Source: Steroidobacter agaridevorans
Lineage (GTDB): Bacteria > Pseudomonadota > Gammaproteobacteria > Steroidobacterales > Steroidobacteraceae
NCBI RefSeq assembly: GCF_009932555.1
Contig: NZ_BLJO01000004.1
Coordinates: 195,640-259,639, forward strand
Direction: 5' to 3'
DNA length: 64,000 bases
Position numbers and translations under genes: made by a program. Shown here one piece after another: positions 20,701 through 29,635 of the stretch (its first letter is position 1; each line of letters begins with the position of its first letter). Under the pieces are notes generated by a model. The model did no database searches and had not been told where the DNA came from. It was given only the letters and a program-made list of their open reading frames with translations.

Positions 20701-23577
20701 ATGATCTCGACCAGTAACTCGCTTCGGCGCGCAGTGCATTGCGTGCTGCTGGCCAGTGCGGCCTCGGCCGTCACGGCCGTCCCCGCGGTAGCCCAGGAAA
20801 CCGACTCGGCTGCCCGTCCCATTGAAGAAGTGGTGATCACCGGTTCGCGCATTCGTCGCGTCGACGAAGAAACCGCGAGCCCCGTGTTCGTCATGGACTC
20901 CAGCACGATCGCCAACACCGGCGTGAAGACGATGGGCGATCTGATGATGCGCGTGCCGGCGATCTCCGGCGCCGCCACCAATCCGCAAGTGAACAACGGC
21001 GGCGGCACCGGCGAATCCAACGTCGAACTGCGCGGCCTCGGCGCTCAGCGCACTTTGGTGCTGCTGAACGGCCGTCGTCTCAACATTCTCGGCAACACGA
21101 CGACATCGGCCGTCGACGTCAACATGATCCCGATCAACATGATCGAGCGTGTCGAAGTGCTGAAGGAAGGCGCGGGCGCCGTGTACGGCTCCGACGCGAT
21201 CGCCGGCGTGGTGAACTTCATCACCAAGAAGAACTACGAGGGCGCCGAGGTCAGCGTGGAATACGGCCAGACCGGCGAGAGCGACGGCGAGTCGCAGACC
21301 GCCAGTCTCACGCTCGGCTCCACCGGCGAAAAGTTGAGCGTGCTGTTCGGCGCTCGCTACAGCAAACAGGATCCGGTCTCGGCGGCCGATCGGGCGTTCT
21401 CCGCGAACGCTCTGTATCTGTATGGCGGTGTGGTGACCGCTGCCGGTTCGAGCCGCACGCCAAATGGCTTCATTTCGATCGGCGACAGCGCATTCAGCGG
21501 CAACTTCCTCGAGGACGGGGAGGAGTGCGGCGTCGTGTCCCGCAATCCGGGCGCGGCCGGCACGAGTCCGACGGCCAGCGACTATCACTGCTTCGGCGGC
21601 TCCGACCTTTATAACTATCAGCCGTTCAACCTGCTGATCACGCCGCAGGAGCGCAGCAGCGTGTTCACGATGTTGAATTACAAGCTGGGTGAAACCACGG
21701 AAGCGTACGGCGAGGTGCTTTACAACCGCACCCGTTCGGGCTTCGAGCTGGCGCCGTTGCCGTTCGACGCCAACGCCGACGACATCATCATCTCGGCCAA
21801 CAACGCCTATAACCCGTTCGGCATCGACTTCGGCGGCGTGCTGGTCGGCGGCCCTGCGTTCCGTACGCGAATGGAAGCGCTCGGCAATCGCGCCAGCACC
21901 GTGGACACGGACGACATCCTCGCGAACGCGGGCGTGCGCGGCGACGTCGGCACCTCTACGTGGAAATGGGATGCCGGCGTCCAGGTCGGTCGCAAGAACC
22001 AGGACTCGAACATCTCGGGCTATATATTGCGGTCGGACCTGCAGAACGCGGTGGGGCCGACGACAATGGTCGACGGCGTGCTGCGTTGTGGTACGGCGGA
22101 CAACATCATTGCCGGCTGTACACCGATCAATCTGTTCAACATACAGGATCCGGCGCAGATCGCCGCGCTGCAGTCGATTTCGACCAACTACCGCACGGAG
22201 TACAGCTATGAGAGCTCCGGCGCCACGTTGAACGCCAACGGCGAGCTCTTCGATCTGCCCGCCGGTCCGGTGCTCATGGCCGTGGGCGGTGAATATCGAA
22301 CGCAGGAAGGCCAGTTCGAGGTCGACGTACTGACGCGTGGTGAACCGCCGTTGTTCCTGTCGTGTCTGCTCGCGCAGGAAACCTGTAGCGGCGACTCCTA
22401 CGCCAAGTACAACGTGCGCGAGCTGTACACCGAGTTCCTGGTGCCGATCCTGAAGGATATGCCGGGCGCGCAGCAGTTGAATATCAGCGCCGGCGTGCGG
22501 TACTCCGACTACTCCAAGGATTCGATCGGCGATTCGACCAACGCGCAGTTCCGCGTCGAGTACCGTCCGATCTCCGATCTGTTGGTGCGCGCATCGTATG
22601 CCGAAGTGTTCCGTGCTCCGACCATCGTCGACCTGTCGCTCGCGCCGACGCAGGACTCGCCGACGTTTGCCGATCCGTGCACGAACCTGACACCGGCCAT
22701 GGTGGCGGCGAACCCGAACCTGGCGATCGCGTGCCAGGGCGTGCCGCAAACCGGAGATTTCACGCAACCGAACAGCCAGGTCACCGGTTTGATCACCGGC
22801 CAGCCGAACCTGAAGCCGGAGACCGGCGAGGTGATGACGGCCGGCTTCGTCTACGATCCGAACTTCGTCGAAGGTCTGTCGTTCACGGCCGATTACTGGA
22901 CGTACAAGATCGAGGACCTGATCACGCAGCTGGATCCGAACTTCGCCAGCACCCAGTGCGTGAACACCGGCAACCCGGCGTTCTGCGGCCTGATCCATCG
23001 CTACCCCGAGGGTACCGCCGTCGCAGGCGAGATCCAGGTGTTCGAGGAGCCCATCGTGAACCTCGGCAAGCTCGAGACCGACGGTGTCGACATCGGCGTG
23101 AAATACTCGCTGCGCGATACGCCGGCGGGCACGTTCAACATCTCGTTGGATGTGACTCGCATCCTGAGCTACGAGAGCACGCCGGCGCCGGGCGCGGCCC
23201 CGATCGAAATCGCGGGCACGTTCGATCGTCAGTTCGGCAACTACGCCAAGTGGCGCGGCCTGATGGGCATCGGCTGGGCGATGGGCGGCTTCGACGGCCT
23301 GCTGTCGGTGCGTTACATCCACAGCCTGCAGGTCAACGATCCGGACGGCTTGATCGAGAACGCGCCGCCGCTGCAGATCGGCTCGATGACGTACATCGAC
23401 GCCAGCATCGGTTACACGTTCCCGACCGATACCAAGATCCAGTTCGGCGGAATCAACCTCAACGACAAGCAGCCGCCGCTGCTGTATCAGAACAACGTGA
23501 TCAATGCGAACACCGACGTGTCCACGTACGACCTGCTGGGTCGCCGCTGGTTCGTCGGCGTGACGCAGAAGTTCTGA
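20701..23577 (+). CDS. TonB-dependent outer-membrane receptor 2
   Basis: The start is ATG 20701, after GCAGGAGGAGCGGAAAAA. The signal peptide ends at AVAQE (about residue 31). Plug motifs are IEEVVITGSRIRR, VELRGLGAQRTLVLLNGRRL and VYGSDAIAGVVNFITKKNY. The barrel ends in VGVTQKF with a terminal Phe. At 958 residues it is a paralogue of receptor 1 with the same plug style, but the extracellular loops differ, so a different ligand is likely. No sigma factor or SusD neighbour is present. A terminator follows, then the TPR-sulfotransferase gene. Confidence 0.92.
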   Translation: MISTSNSLRRAVHCVLLASAASAVTAVPAVAQETDSAARPIEEVVITGSRIRRVDEETASPVFVMDSSTIANTGVKTMGDLMMRVPAISGAATNPQVNNGGGTGESNVELRGLGAQRTLVLLNGRRLNILGNTTTSAVDVNMIPINMIERVEVLKEGAGAVYGSDAIAGVVNFITKKNYEGAEVSVEYGQTGESDGESQTASLTLGSTGEKLSVLFGARYSKQDPVSAADRAFSANALYLYGGVVTAAGSSRTPNGFISIGDSAFSGNFLEDGEECGVVSRNPGAAGTSPTASDYHCFGGSDLYNYQPFNLLITPQERSSVFTMLNYKLGETTEAYGEVLYNRTRSGFELAPLPFDANADDIIISANNAYNPFGIDFGGVLVGGPAFRTRMEALGNRASTVDTDDILANAGVRGDVGTSTWKWDAGVQVGRKNQDSNISGYILRSDLQNAVGPTTMVDGVLRCGTADNIIAGCTPINLFNIQDPAQIAALQSISTNYRTEYSYESSGATLNANGELFDLPAGPVLMAVGGEYRTQEGQFEVDVLTRGEPPLFLSCLLAQETCSGDSYAKYNVRELYTEFLVPILKDMPGAQQLNISAGVRYSDYSKDSIGDSTNAQFRVEYRPISDLLVRASYAEVFRAPTIVDLSLAPTQDSPTFADPCTNLTPAMVAANPNLAIACQGVPQTGDFTQPNSQVTGLITGQPNLKPETGEVMTAGFVYDPNFVEGLSFTADYWTYKIEDLITQLDPNFASTQCVNTGNPAFCGLIHRYPEGTAVAGEIQVFEEPIVNLGKLETDGVDIGVKYSLRDTPAGTFNISLDVTRILSYESTPAPGAAPIEIAGTFDRQFGNYAKWRGLMGIGWAMGGFDGLLSVRYIHSLQVNDPDGLIENAPPLQIGSMTYIDASIGYTFPTDTKIQFGGINLNDKQPPLLYQNNVINANTDVSTYDLLGRRWFVGVTQKF

Positions 23578-23608
23578 TTTCGGCGTCCCGCGTGGGACGG
23601 TGATCCAG

Positions 23609-23639
23609 GGCCGGGGGGCTTTGCCTCCCGGCCTTTTTT
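23609..23639 (+). terminator. Intrinsic terminator after receptor 2
   Basis: The stem GGCCGGG (23609-23615) pairs with CCCGGCC (23627-23633) and is followed by six T residues. A smaller hairpin, GTCCC / GGGAC, precedes it at 23585-23598. It separates the receptor from the TPR-sulfotransferase gene, which starts 17 bases later. Confidence 0.88.
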
Positions 23640-23655
23640 CTGGTTATTTGATGGC

Positions 23656-25497
23656 ATGAGCCCAGTCCCAAAGGCGACGTTACAGGCATGGATGCGTGAA
23701 GCCGCCGCGCTGTATGGCGCCGGTCAGTTCGAGCGAGCGGAACCGTTGTGCCGCCAGCTTGCGAGCGCGCTGCCGACCAACGAGCCGGTGCTGAACTTGT
23801 GGGGCGCCGTATTGCATGCGCTCGAGCGATACGCCGAAGCCCAGCCGGTGTTCGCAAAGCTCATCGAACTGCAGCCGCACAACGCGAACTATTGGATGAA
23901 CCTGGGGACGGTGCGACGGGGACTGGGGCAGTACGATCAGGCGTTGCAGGCGTACACGCGCGCCGCCGAGTTGGGCTGCGCCACACCCGAGTTTCATTTC
24001 AACGTCGGGCTCACGCACCTGGACCGACGCGATTACGAATCCGCGCGCGCGGTACTCAAGCGGGCTGTCGAACTGGCGCCCGCCAACGCTTTGATGCGCT
24101 CGGAATACATCAAGGCCTGTTACGAATCCATGGCGATGGAAGAGGCGACAGCCGCGCTGCAAGGCTGGACTGATTTCTCGGGCCTGGCGCCGGAGCAGCT
24201 CGCCGAGGCCGGTCATCGCATCCTGAATCTTGGCGAGACCCGGCTCGCCGAGCGGGTCGTGAGCCAGCTGCATGCCACGCAACTCGACCCTCGCGCGACG
24301 CTGACGTTGGCGCAAATCATGGAACGCACCAATCGGATTCCCGAAGCTCAGCAGCTGATCGCTCGACTGGAAGCGGATCCGCAGGCCCAATCGCTGGGCA
24401 CGGACCTGCTCATCATGCGAGCCCAGATCGCGCAGCGGGCCGGGAACCACGAGCTCGCGCGTGAGCTGTTCGAGCGGACATTGCAGGGCACGAGCCAGTT
24501 TCACGACCGGCATTTCGCATTGTTTCCTCTGGTGCGCTCGCTGGACGCCTTGCGCAGCTATGACGAGGCGTTCGCGGCCATGGTGGAGGCTCACGAGTCG
24601 CAGATCGCGCACCTCGAATTGACGGCGCCGCTCGCGGTCGTGCGAGGCAGGCCGACCTGGGAGATCGCGAAATGGAGCTGCGATCCGCAAGACATCGAAC
24701 GGTGGGACGCGGCCGATCCGCCTTCCCTGCAGGACAGCCCGATCTTCGTCGTCGCATTTCCCCGCTCGGGCACGACGCTGCTGGAACAGACATTGGACGC
24801 GCATCCCGCGCTGCGTTCGATGGACGAGCAGCCGATCGTGCAGGCTGCGCTCGACGATATCGTCGCCGCCGGAGTTTACTACCCGGAGCAGCTGGCGAAG
24901 CTCACGCCCGAGCAACTGCGCACGATTCGAGCGCGTTACTTCACACGCGCGGCCGCCAAGGTGCAGCTGGAGCCCGGGCAGCGCCTGGTGGATAAGAATC
25001 CGCTGAACATGCTGCGCTTGCCGGCAATTCAACGACTGTTCCCGAACGCCCCCATCATTCTGGCGATCCGCCATCCTTGCGATGTGGTTCTGAGCTGTTT
25101 CATGCAGCACTTCCGCGCGCCGCATTTCGTGATGTTGTGCTCGGACCTGCAGACGCTGGCGGACGGCTACCGTCGTTCGTTCGACTTCTGGTATCAGCAG
25201 TCGGCCCTGCTGTCGCCGAATGTGCTGGAGGTTCGCTACGAGAATTTCGTGGCCGACTTCGAGCGCGGCGTGCGCGAGATCGCGGAGTTCCTGCACCTGC
25301 CCTGGCACGACGGCATGCTGGCGCCGGCCGAGCACGCACGCGCCAAAGGTTTCATCAGCACGCCGAGCTATTCGCAGGTCGTGCAGCCGGTGAATCAGAA
25401 GGCGGTGGGGCGCTGGCGCGCCTACGAACGACACCTCGCGCCGGTCATCCCTCTGCTACGGCCTTATTTACAGCGCTGGGATTACTCGGATCGATGA
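23656..25497 (+). CDS. TPR-sulfotransferase
   Basis: The 613-residue protein has N-terminal tetratricopeptide repeats (about residues 1-320, with repeats such as YAEAQPVFAKLIELQPHNANYWMNLG) and a C-terminal sulfotransferase domain. The PAPS 5'-phosphosulfate loop is FPRSGTTLLEQTLDAHP (P369 onward). The 3'-phosphate-binding segment is IILAIRHPCDVVLSCF, preceded by a VDKNPLN motif. It should transfer sulfate from PAPS to a hydroxyl or amine acceptor in the cytoplasm, the TPRs providing protein recognition. The style resembles the tyrosylprotein-sulfotransferase-like branch more than carbohydrate enzymes, but the acceptor is unknown. Its 3' end overlaps the convergent oxygenase gene by 53 bases. 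Confidence 0.88.
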   Translation: MSPVPKATLQAWMREAAALYGAGQFERAEPLCRQLASALPTNEPVLNLWGAVLHALERYAEAQPVFAKLIELQPHNANYWMNLGTVRRGLGQYDQALQAYTRAAELGCATPEFHFNVGLTHLDRRDYESARAVLKRAVELAPANALMRSEYIKACYESMAMEEATAALQGWTDFSGLAPEQLAEAGHRILNLGETRLAERVVSQLHATQLDPRATLTLAQIMERTNRIPEAQQLIARLEADPQAQSLGTDLLIMRAQIAQRAGNHELARELFERTLQGTSQFHDRHFALFPLVRSLDALRSYDEAFAAMVEAHESQIAHLELTAPLAVVRGRPTWEIAKWSCDPQDIERWDAADPPSLQDSPIFVVAFPRSGTTLLEQTLDAHPALRSMDEQPIVQAALDDIVAAGVYYPEQLAKLTPEQLRTIRARYFTRAAAKVQLEPGQRLVDKNPLNMLRLPAIQRLFPNAPIILAIRHPCDVVLSCFMQHFRAPHFVMLCSDLQTLADGYRRSFDFWYQQSALLSPNVLEVRYENFVADFERGVREIAEFLHLPWHDGMLAPAEHARAKGFISTPSYSQVVQPVNQKAVGRWRAYERHLAPVIPLLRPYLQRWDYSDR

Positions 25498-26059
25498 ACA
25501 GCAGGTAAGTGGAAATGATGTACTTGTCGCCCGAGACCGGTGGCATGCCTTCGTGCTGGTACATCCAGTACGGAGGAAACATCAGCAAGCGGCCGGCGCG
25601 CGCCGGGATGGCCACGTCCAGTTGCGGGAAGCGGGTTTCGCCGCCTTGCTCGACATCGTTCAGATACCACAGCAGCACCAGGTAACGATTCGCCACATGG
25701 TTGATGGAATCGAAATGCAGCTGAAACTGCTCCTGTTGCCCGGCGCGGTAGCGCTTCAACGTCAGGTTGGAGAACACCGGCGAGTTGGGGATGGGAAGGG
25801 CCAGCTCGATGTCGCGGTTGTAGCGCTCCAGCGCCCGATCGATGAGCTTGCGGAACATGCCCTGGAAGGCCGCGTCCGACAGGCGGCTGACGTTCAGCTC
25901 GGTCCAGGCCGAGTCCTCCAATCCTCTACGCACGCCGCGGCCGTTGCGCAGCTGGAAACGCTCCAGCCCCGAGAACGAGCCGATCATTTGCTGGCACAGC
26001 TGCGGATCCAGGTCCTGATCGTAGGTGCGGATATAGCGGCGCAGGTCTGCGTGGCTCAT
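25445..26059 (-). CDS. Prolyl-4-hydroxylase-like 2OG-Fe(II) oxygenase
   Basis: The 204-residue soluble enzyme has a complete facial triad: H-x-D in QLHFDSINH and a distal His in YQHEGMP. A Lys ten residues after the distal His (GDKYIIS) is the 2-oxoglutarate-binding position used in collagen-type prolyl 4-hydroxylases. Other family features are WYLNDVEQGGETRFP and the RAGRLLMFPPYWMYQH strand. It should hydroxylate a protein, peptide or amino acid using 2-oxoglutarate and O2. It is divergent from the next TPR-hydroxylase (21-base gap) and overlaps the end of the TPR-sulfotransferase gene tail-to-tail. There is no signal peptide. Confidence 0.87.
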   Translation of the reverse strand: MSHADLRRYIRTYDQDLDPQLCQQMIGSFSGLERFQLRNGRGVRRGLEDSAWTELNVSRLSDAAFQGMFRKLIDRALERYNRDIELALPIPNSPVFSNLTLKRYRAGQQEQFQLHFDSINHVANRYLVLLWYLNDVEQGGETRFPQLDVAIPARAGRLLMFPPYWMYQHEGMPPVSGDKYIISTYLLFIDPSNPSAVNKAVAEG

Positions 26060-26080
26060 AGGCAGCTATAGTAGCTCGGA

Positions 26081-27352
26081 ATGAATTCACCCGACGTCCA
26101 AACCCTGTTACAGCAAGGCCGGCTCGACGAAGCGGAGCGGCTGGCGCGCCAGTCGTTGCAGTCCCGGCCAGGCGATATCGATTCGCTCAACGCCTTGGGC
26201 CTGATCGCCCTGCGCCGCGGACAGCTGCCACGCGCGCAGCAGTTGCTGGAATCCGCCATCGAATCCAATCCCAACCATGCCTTGAGTCGTCACTATCTCG
26301 GGCGCGTGCACGACGCCGCCGGCAACGTGGATGGCGCGCTCGCAGCGCATGGCGCCGCCATCAAGCTGGCGCCGGGCATGTTCATCATCCGCTTGCACTA
26401 TGCGATCGCGCTGGAACGCGCCGGGCAGCAGGACCAGGCGGCGCTCCAGTATTTCCGGGCCAGCAACGACGCTCAGGCGCAAGGCCGCTGGACTAGCGCC
26501 GAGACCACGGCGCCGGGCTTGCGGCCGATGGTCGAACATGCCGTGCGCATGGTGAGACAGACGCGCAAGGCGACGTTCGCGAATCTGCTCGAGCCGTTGC
26601 GACAAAAATTCGGCGCCGATTCGCTCGACCGTGTCGAGCGCGCGCTGCGCATCTACTTTCGGGAAGAGGCGCCGGTCTATCCGGATCCGCGCCAGCAACC
26701 GACATTTTTCTATGTGCCGGACGTGCCGCCGGCTGCCTATCTGGATCGAGCGCTGTTCCCCTGGATCGAGAGGCTCGAAGCGCAGACGTTCGCGATTCGA
26801 CAAGAGTTGTTACAGCTCCTGCCTAGCACCGCCGGCCGTGAGCGCGTGTTTACGACGGAGGCGATCGAAAAGGAAAACCTGCGCGGCCTGCAATCGCCGC
26901 CGAGCTGGAATGGTTATTACTTTTACCGTCATGGCGAGCGGCGCGCCGACAACTGTGCGGCGTGCCCCGTGACGGCGAGCACGCTCGACATCCTGCCGTT
27001 GTCTCATGTGCGCGATCACGGTCCGGAAGTGTTGTTCTCGGTGTTCACGGCCGGCACGCATTTGTTGCCCCATCGCGGCGTGACCAACACGCGACTGGTC
27101 GGACATCTGCCGTTGCTCGTGCCGCCCGATTGCGCCTTGAAGGTCGGCGGCGAAGTGCACGAGTGGCGCGAAGGTCGCGCCGTCATTTTCGACGACACCT
27201 ACGAGCACGAGGCGTGGAATCGCAGTGAGCGCACCCGCGTCGTGCTGATCTTCGACATCTGGAATCCGCATCTCACCGAGGCGGAGCGCGCCGCGCTCGA
27301 AATGATCGTGCCCGCGATGGGGGATTTCCGGAAAGCGTCGGAGGCGGCGTAG
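26081..27352 (+). CDS. TPR protein with aspartyl/asparaginyl beta-hydroxylase domain (paralogue C)
   Basis: The 423-residue protein is the third with this layout. TPR helices fill about 1-150 (SRPGDIDSLNALGLIALRRG, then ALSRHYLGRVHDAAGNVDGA). The hydroxylase domain (about 215-420) shows HLLPHRGVTNTRLVGHLPLL, WREGRAVIFDDTYEHEAWN and RTRVVLIFDIWNPHL. Predicted iron His residues are intact. It ends 2 bases before the hydroxylase-sulfotransferase fusion gene, so the two are almost certainly co-transcribed and probably act on the same pathway. Confidence 0.87.
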   Translation: MNSPDVQTLLQQGRLDEAERLARQSLQSRPGDIDSLNALGLIALRRGQLPRAQQLLESAIESNPNHALSRHYLGRVHDAAGNVDGALAAHGAAIKLAPGMFIIRLHYAIALERAGQQDQAALQYFRASNDAQAQGRWTSAETTAPGLRPMVEHAVRMVRQTRKATFANLLEPLRQKFGADSLDRVERALRIYFREEAPVYPDPRQQPTFFYVPDVPPAAYLDRALFPWIERLEAQTFAIRQELLQLLPSTAGRERVFTTEAIEKENLRGLQSPPSWNGYYFYRHGERRADNCAACPVTASTLDILPLSHVRDHGPEVLFSVFTAGTHLLPHRGVTNTRLVGHLPLLVPPDCALKVGGEVHEWREGRAVIFDDTYEHEAWNRSERTRVVLIFDIWNPHLTEAERAALEMIVPAMGDFRKASEAA

Positions 27353-27354
27353 TC

Positions 27355-29169
27355 ATGCGTTTGCCCAAGCCGTTCTATCGTTTGCCGTGGCGCTTCGATG
27401 TGGAACGCCTGCGCGCCGAGGTGGCGGCCTTGCCTGCTGAAGCCTGGGCTCGGCACCCGAACGATATCAAGGGCAATAGCGCGGCACGTCTGATCAGCGT
27501 CGACGGCGGCGAGAACGACGACGTCAACGGCCGCATGCAAGCGACGGCGCATCTCCAGCAATCGCCGTACATCCGTCAGATTCTGGCGAGCTTCGGCGTG
27601 GTGTGGAGTCGCTCGCGCCTGTTGCGCCTGGCGCCGGGCGCGATTGTGCCGGAGCATGCCGATATCAACTATCACTGGTTCACGCGCGTCCGTCTGCACA
27701 TTCCCATCGCGACGCGGCCGGAAGTTCGTTTCTATTGCGCGGATCAGGTCGTGCACATGGCGGCGGGCGAGGCTTGGGTATTCGATAACTGGCGGCCGCA
27801 TCGAGTCGAGAACTTCACGACGGACGAGCGCATTCACCTGGTCGCGGATACTTCGGGCAGCGCCAACTTCTGGCAGCTGGTCGCGCAAAGTGACAATCCC
27901 GCCGCGCCAGTGCGCCAGGTTCCATACATCCCGGACCGTCAGCTGTCCCCGCTCATGGAGCGCGCCAGGCTCGCGCCCGTCATGACGCCCGGTGAGATCG
28001 ATTTCTTGATTCTCGACCTGCGCTCGGAGCTGATCGCTCAGGAAACCATTCCCGACGGTCGCGCGCGCCTGGTTCGCTATCACGGTTTGTTGGAAGCGTT
28101 CTGCAAGGATTGGCGGCAACTGTACGCGTTGTATGGCGACGAGCCGGATGGCTGGCCCGAGTTCGTCCGTCTTCGCGACAGCATTCGGAACGCGTCGCGC
28201 GAGTTGTCCGAAGGTCTGTTGATGCGCACGAACCGAGTGGCGGCCCATCAAGTGCTCGAAGGACGGGTGTTGCGCGCAATGCTTTCGTTGCCACAGCAGC
28301 CTGCGAGCGCGCCTGCGCCGTCGCGCGCACGCACGACGAAGTTGGAGGCGCCGATTTTTATCGTGTCCGCACCGCGTTCCGGCAGCACGCTGTTGTTCGA
28401 AACGTTGGCAGCCAGCTCACAGCTGTGCACGGTCGGCGGAGAAGCGCATTGGCTGGTGGAAGGCATCGAGAGTCTGCGGCCGGGCGCGCCGGGCGTTGAT
28501 TCAAATCGCCTGACCGCGGAGCACGCCAGCGACGCCATCGCCGATGATATTCGCCAGGAGATTCTGTCACGCCTGCGGGACCATACCGGTCAGCCGCTGC
28601 CGGAGCCCGGCCAGCGATGGTTCCTGGAGAAGACACCGAAGAACTCGCTGCGCATTCCGTTCTTCAATCGCATCTTTCCAGATGCGCGATTCGTGTTTCT
28701 GTGGCGCGATCCGCGTGAAAACATCAGCAGCATCATCGAAGCCTGGCGCTCCGGCCAGTGGCGCACGTATCCAAAGCTGGATGGCTTCGATGGGCCGTGG
28801 TCGATGTTGTTGCCGCCTGGCTGGCGCGGCATGAACGGCCGGCCGCTGGCCGAAATAGCCGCGTGGCAGTGGGATCGAACCAATGCCCACATCCTCGATG
28901 ATCTGCAGCGGTTGGGCGCTGAACGCTGGGCGGTCGTCGAATATGCTAATTTGCTTCGCGATCCGGCCGCCACGGTCGCCAGGCTATGCGAGTTCCTGCG
29001 TCTACCGGTAGATTCAGCGCTGGCCGAACGTTTGTCTGCGCCTTTGCCGCCGTCCCGCTACACACTGACCGCGCCCGCCGCGGACAAGTGGAGGACAAAT
29101 GAAGCGCAGATTGCTCCGGTGTTGCCGTCCGTTCAGGCTACGTGGGATAGGTTAAGGGCGCTGAGTTGA
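27355..29169 (+). CDS. Bifunctional aspartyl beta-hydroxylase / sulfotransferase fusion
   Basis: The 604-residue protein has two catalytic domains. Residues about 1-190 form an aspartyl/arginyl-type beta-hydroxylase domain. It shows EHADINYHWFTRVRLHIPI, MAAGEAWVFDNWRPHRVEN and a distal Arg-x-His-Leu segment. Residues about 330-600 form a sulfotransferase with the PAPS loop SAPRSGSTLLFETL (P340 onward), EKTPKNSLRIPFF and the 3'-phosphate segment FVFLWRDPRENISSI. A helical linker of about 130 residues joins them. The fusion implies that hydroxylation and sulfation act on one substrate or in one step series. There is no signal peptide or TPR; the upstream TPR-hydroxylase, 2 bases away, may supply substrate binding. 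A product of hydroxylation then O-sulfation is my inference. Confidence 0.87.
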   Translation: MRLPKPFYRLPWRFDVERLRAEVAALPAEAWARHPNDIKGNSAARLISVDGGENDDVNGRMQATAHLQQSPYIRQILASFGVVWSRSRLLRLAPGAIVPEHADINYHWFTRVRLHIPIATRPEVRFYCADQVVHMAAGEAWVFDNWRPHRVENFTTDERIHLVADTSGSANFWQLVAQSDNPAAPVRQVPYIPDRQLSPLMERARLAPVMTPGEIDFLILDLRSELIAQETIPDGRARLVRYHGLLEAFCKDWRQLYALYGDEPDGWPEFVRLRDSIRNASRELSEGLLMRTNRVAAHQVLEGRVLRAMLSLPQQPASAPAPSRARTTKLEAPIFIVSAPRSGSTLLFETLAASSQLCTVGGEAHWLVEGIESLRPGAPGVDSNRLTAEHASDAIADDIRQEILSRLRDHTGQPLPEPGQRWFLEKTPKNSLRIPFFNRIFPDARFVFLWRDPRENISSIIEAWRSGQWRTYPKLDGFDGPWSMLLPPGWRGMNGRPLAEIAAWQWDRTNAHILDDLQRLGAERWAVVEYANLLRDPAATVARLCEFLRLPVDSALAERLSAPLPPSRYTLTAPAADKWRTNEAQIAPVLPSVQATWDRLRALS

Positions 29170-29194
29170 GTTAAGGATGCTCGAGGAGTCGGTC

Positions 29195-29614
29195 ATGATG
29201 TTTCGTCAGCTCTGGTTGATGGTGGTCGCCATCGGTGCGACGGGTCAGGTACTCGCGCAGGACGCTGCTCCCGCCGAACCGGCAACGGCACCCCAAGCCG
29301 CAACTCCGGCGCCGCCACCGCCCGATGCCAGGCCAGTCAGCGAAAACGCCGCCACCCCGGAGCCTGCCCCCAAAGCAAGCTCACTGACCGAAGGCGAGCT
29401 CGACGCCGACAAGATCATCGCCATGCAAAAGGCCGGCTACCAGATCAAGAACGAGAACGGCCAGATACTGCTGTGCCGTCAGGACGTGCCGACCGGCTCG
29501 CGGCTCCGAAAAAAGACGTCGTGCATGACCGCGCGTGATTGGGACCGGCTGCAGGAAGACAACAAGCTGCAGCTCAAGGCGATCGAGCGCACGCCGCGCA
29601 TGTCCAATAAGTGA
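29195..29614 (+). CDS. Small exported protein with CR-(x)n-G[ST]R-(x)n-C-x-T motif
   Basis: The preferred start is ATG 29195, with GAGGAG six bases upstream; ATG 29177 is possible but poorly spaced. The signal peptide MMFRQLWLMVVAIGATGQVLAQD is followed by a Pro/Ala/Glu-rich linker. The C-terminal domain reads LLCRQDVPTGSRLRKKTSCMTARDWDRLQ. It shares the Cys-Arg, Gly-Ser-Arg, Cys-x-Thr pattern with the lipoprotein at 18975-19319. The pair of Cys suggests a disulphide. It lies just downstream of the hydroxylase-sulfotransferase fusion on the same strand, so it is a candidate partner or substrate, though nothing proves that. Confidence 0.68.
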   Translation: MMFRQLWLMVVAIGATGQVLAQDAAPAEPATAPQAATPAPPPPDARPVSENAATPEPAPKASSLTEGELDADKIIAMQKAGYQIKNENGQILLCRQDVPTGSRLRKKTSCMTARDWDRLQEDNKLQLKAIERTPRMSNK

Positions 29615-29635
29615 GCGGATTCGTCGCTGCTACTG

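Noticed and set aside
20647-23322. An 891-codon open frame on the minus strand
   Set aside because: Antisense shadow of TonB receptor 2; composition is biased and no domain is present.
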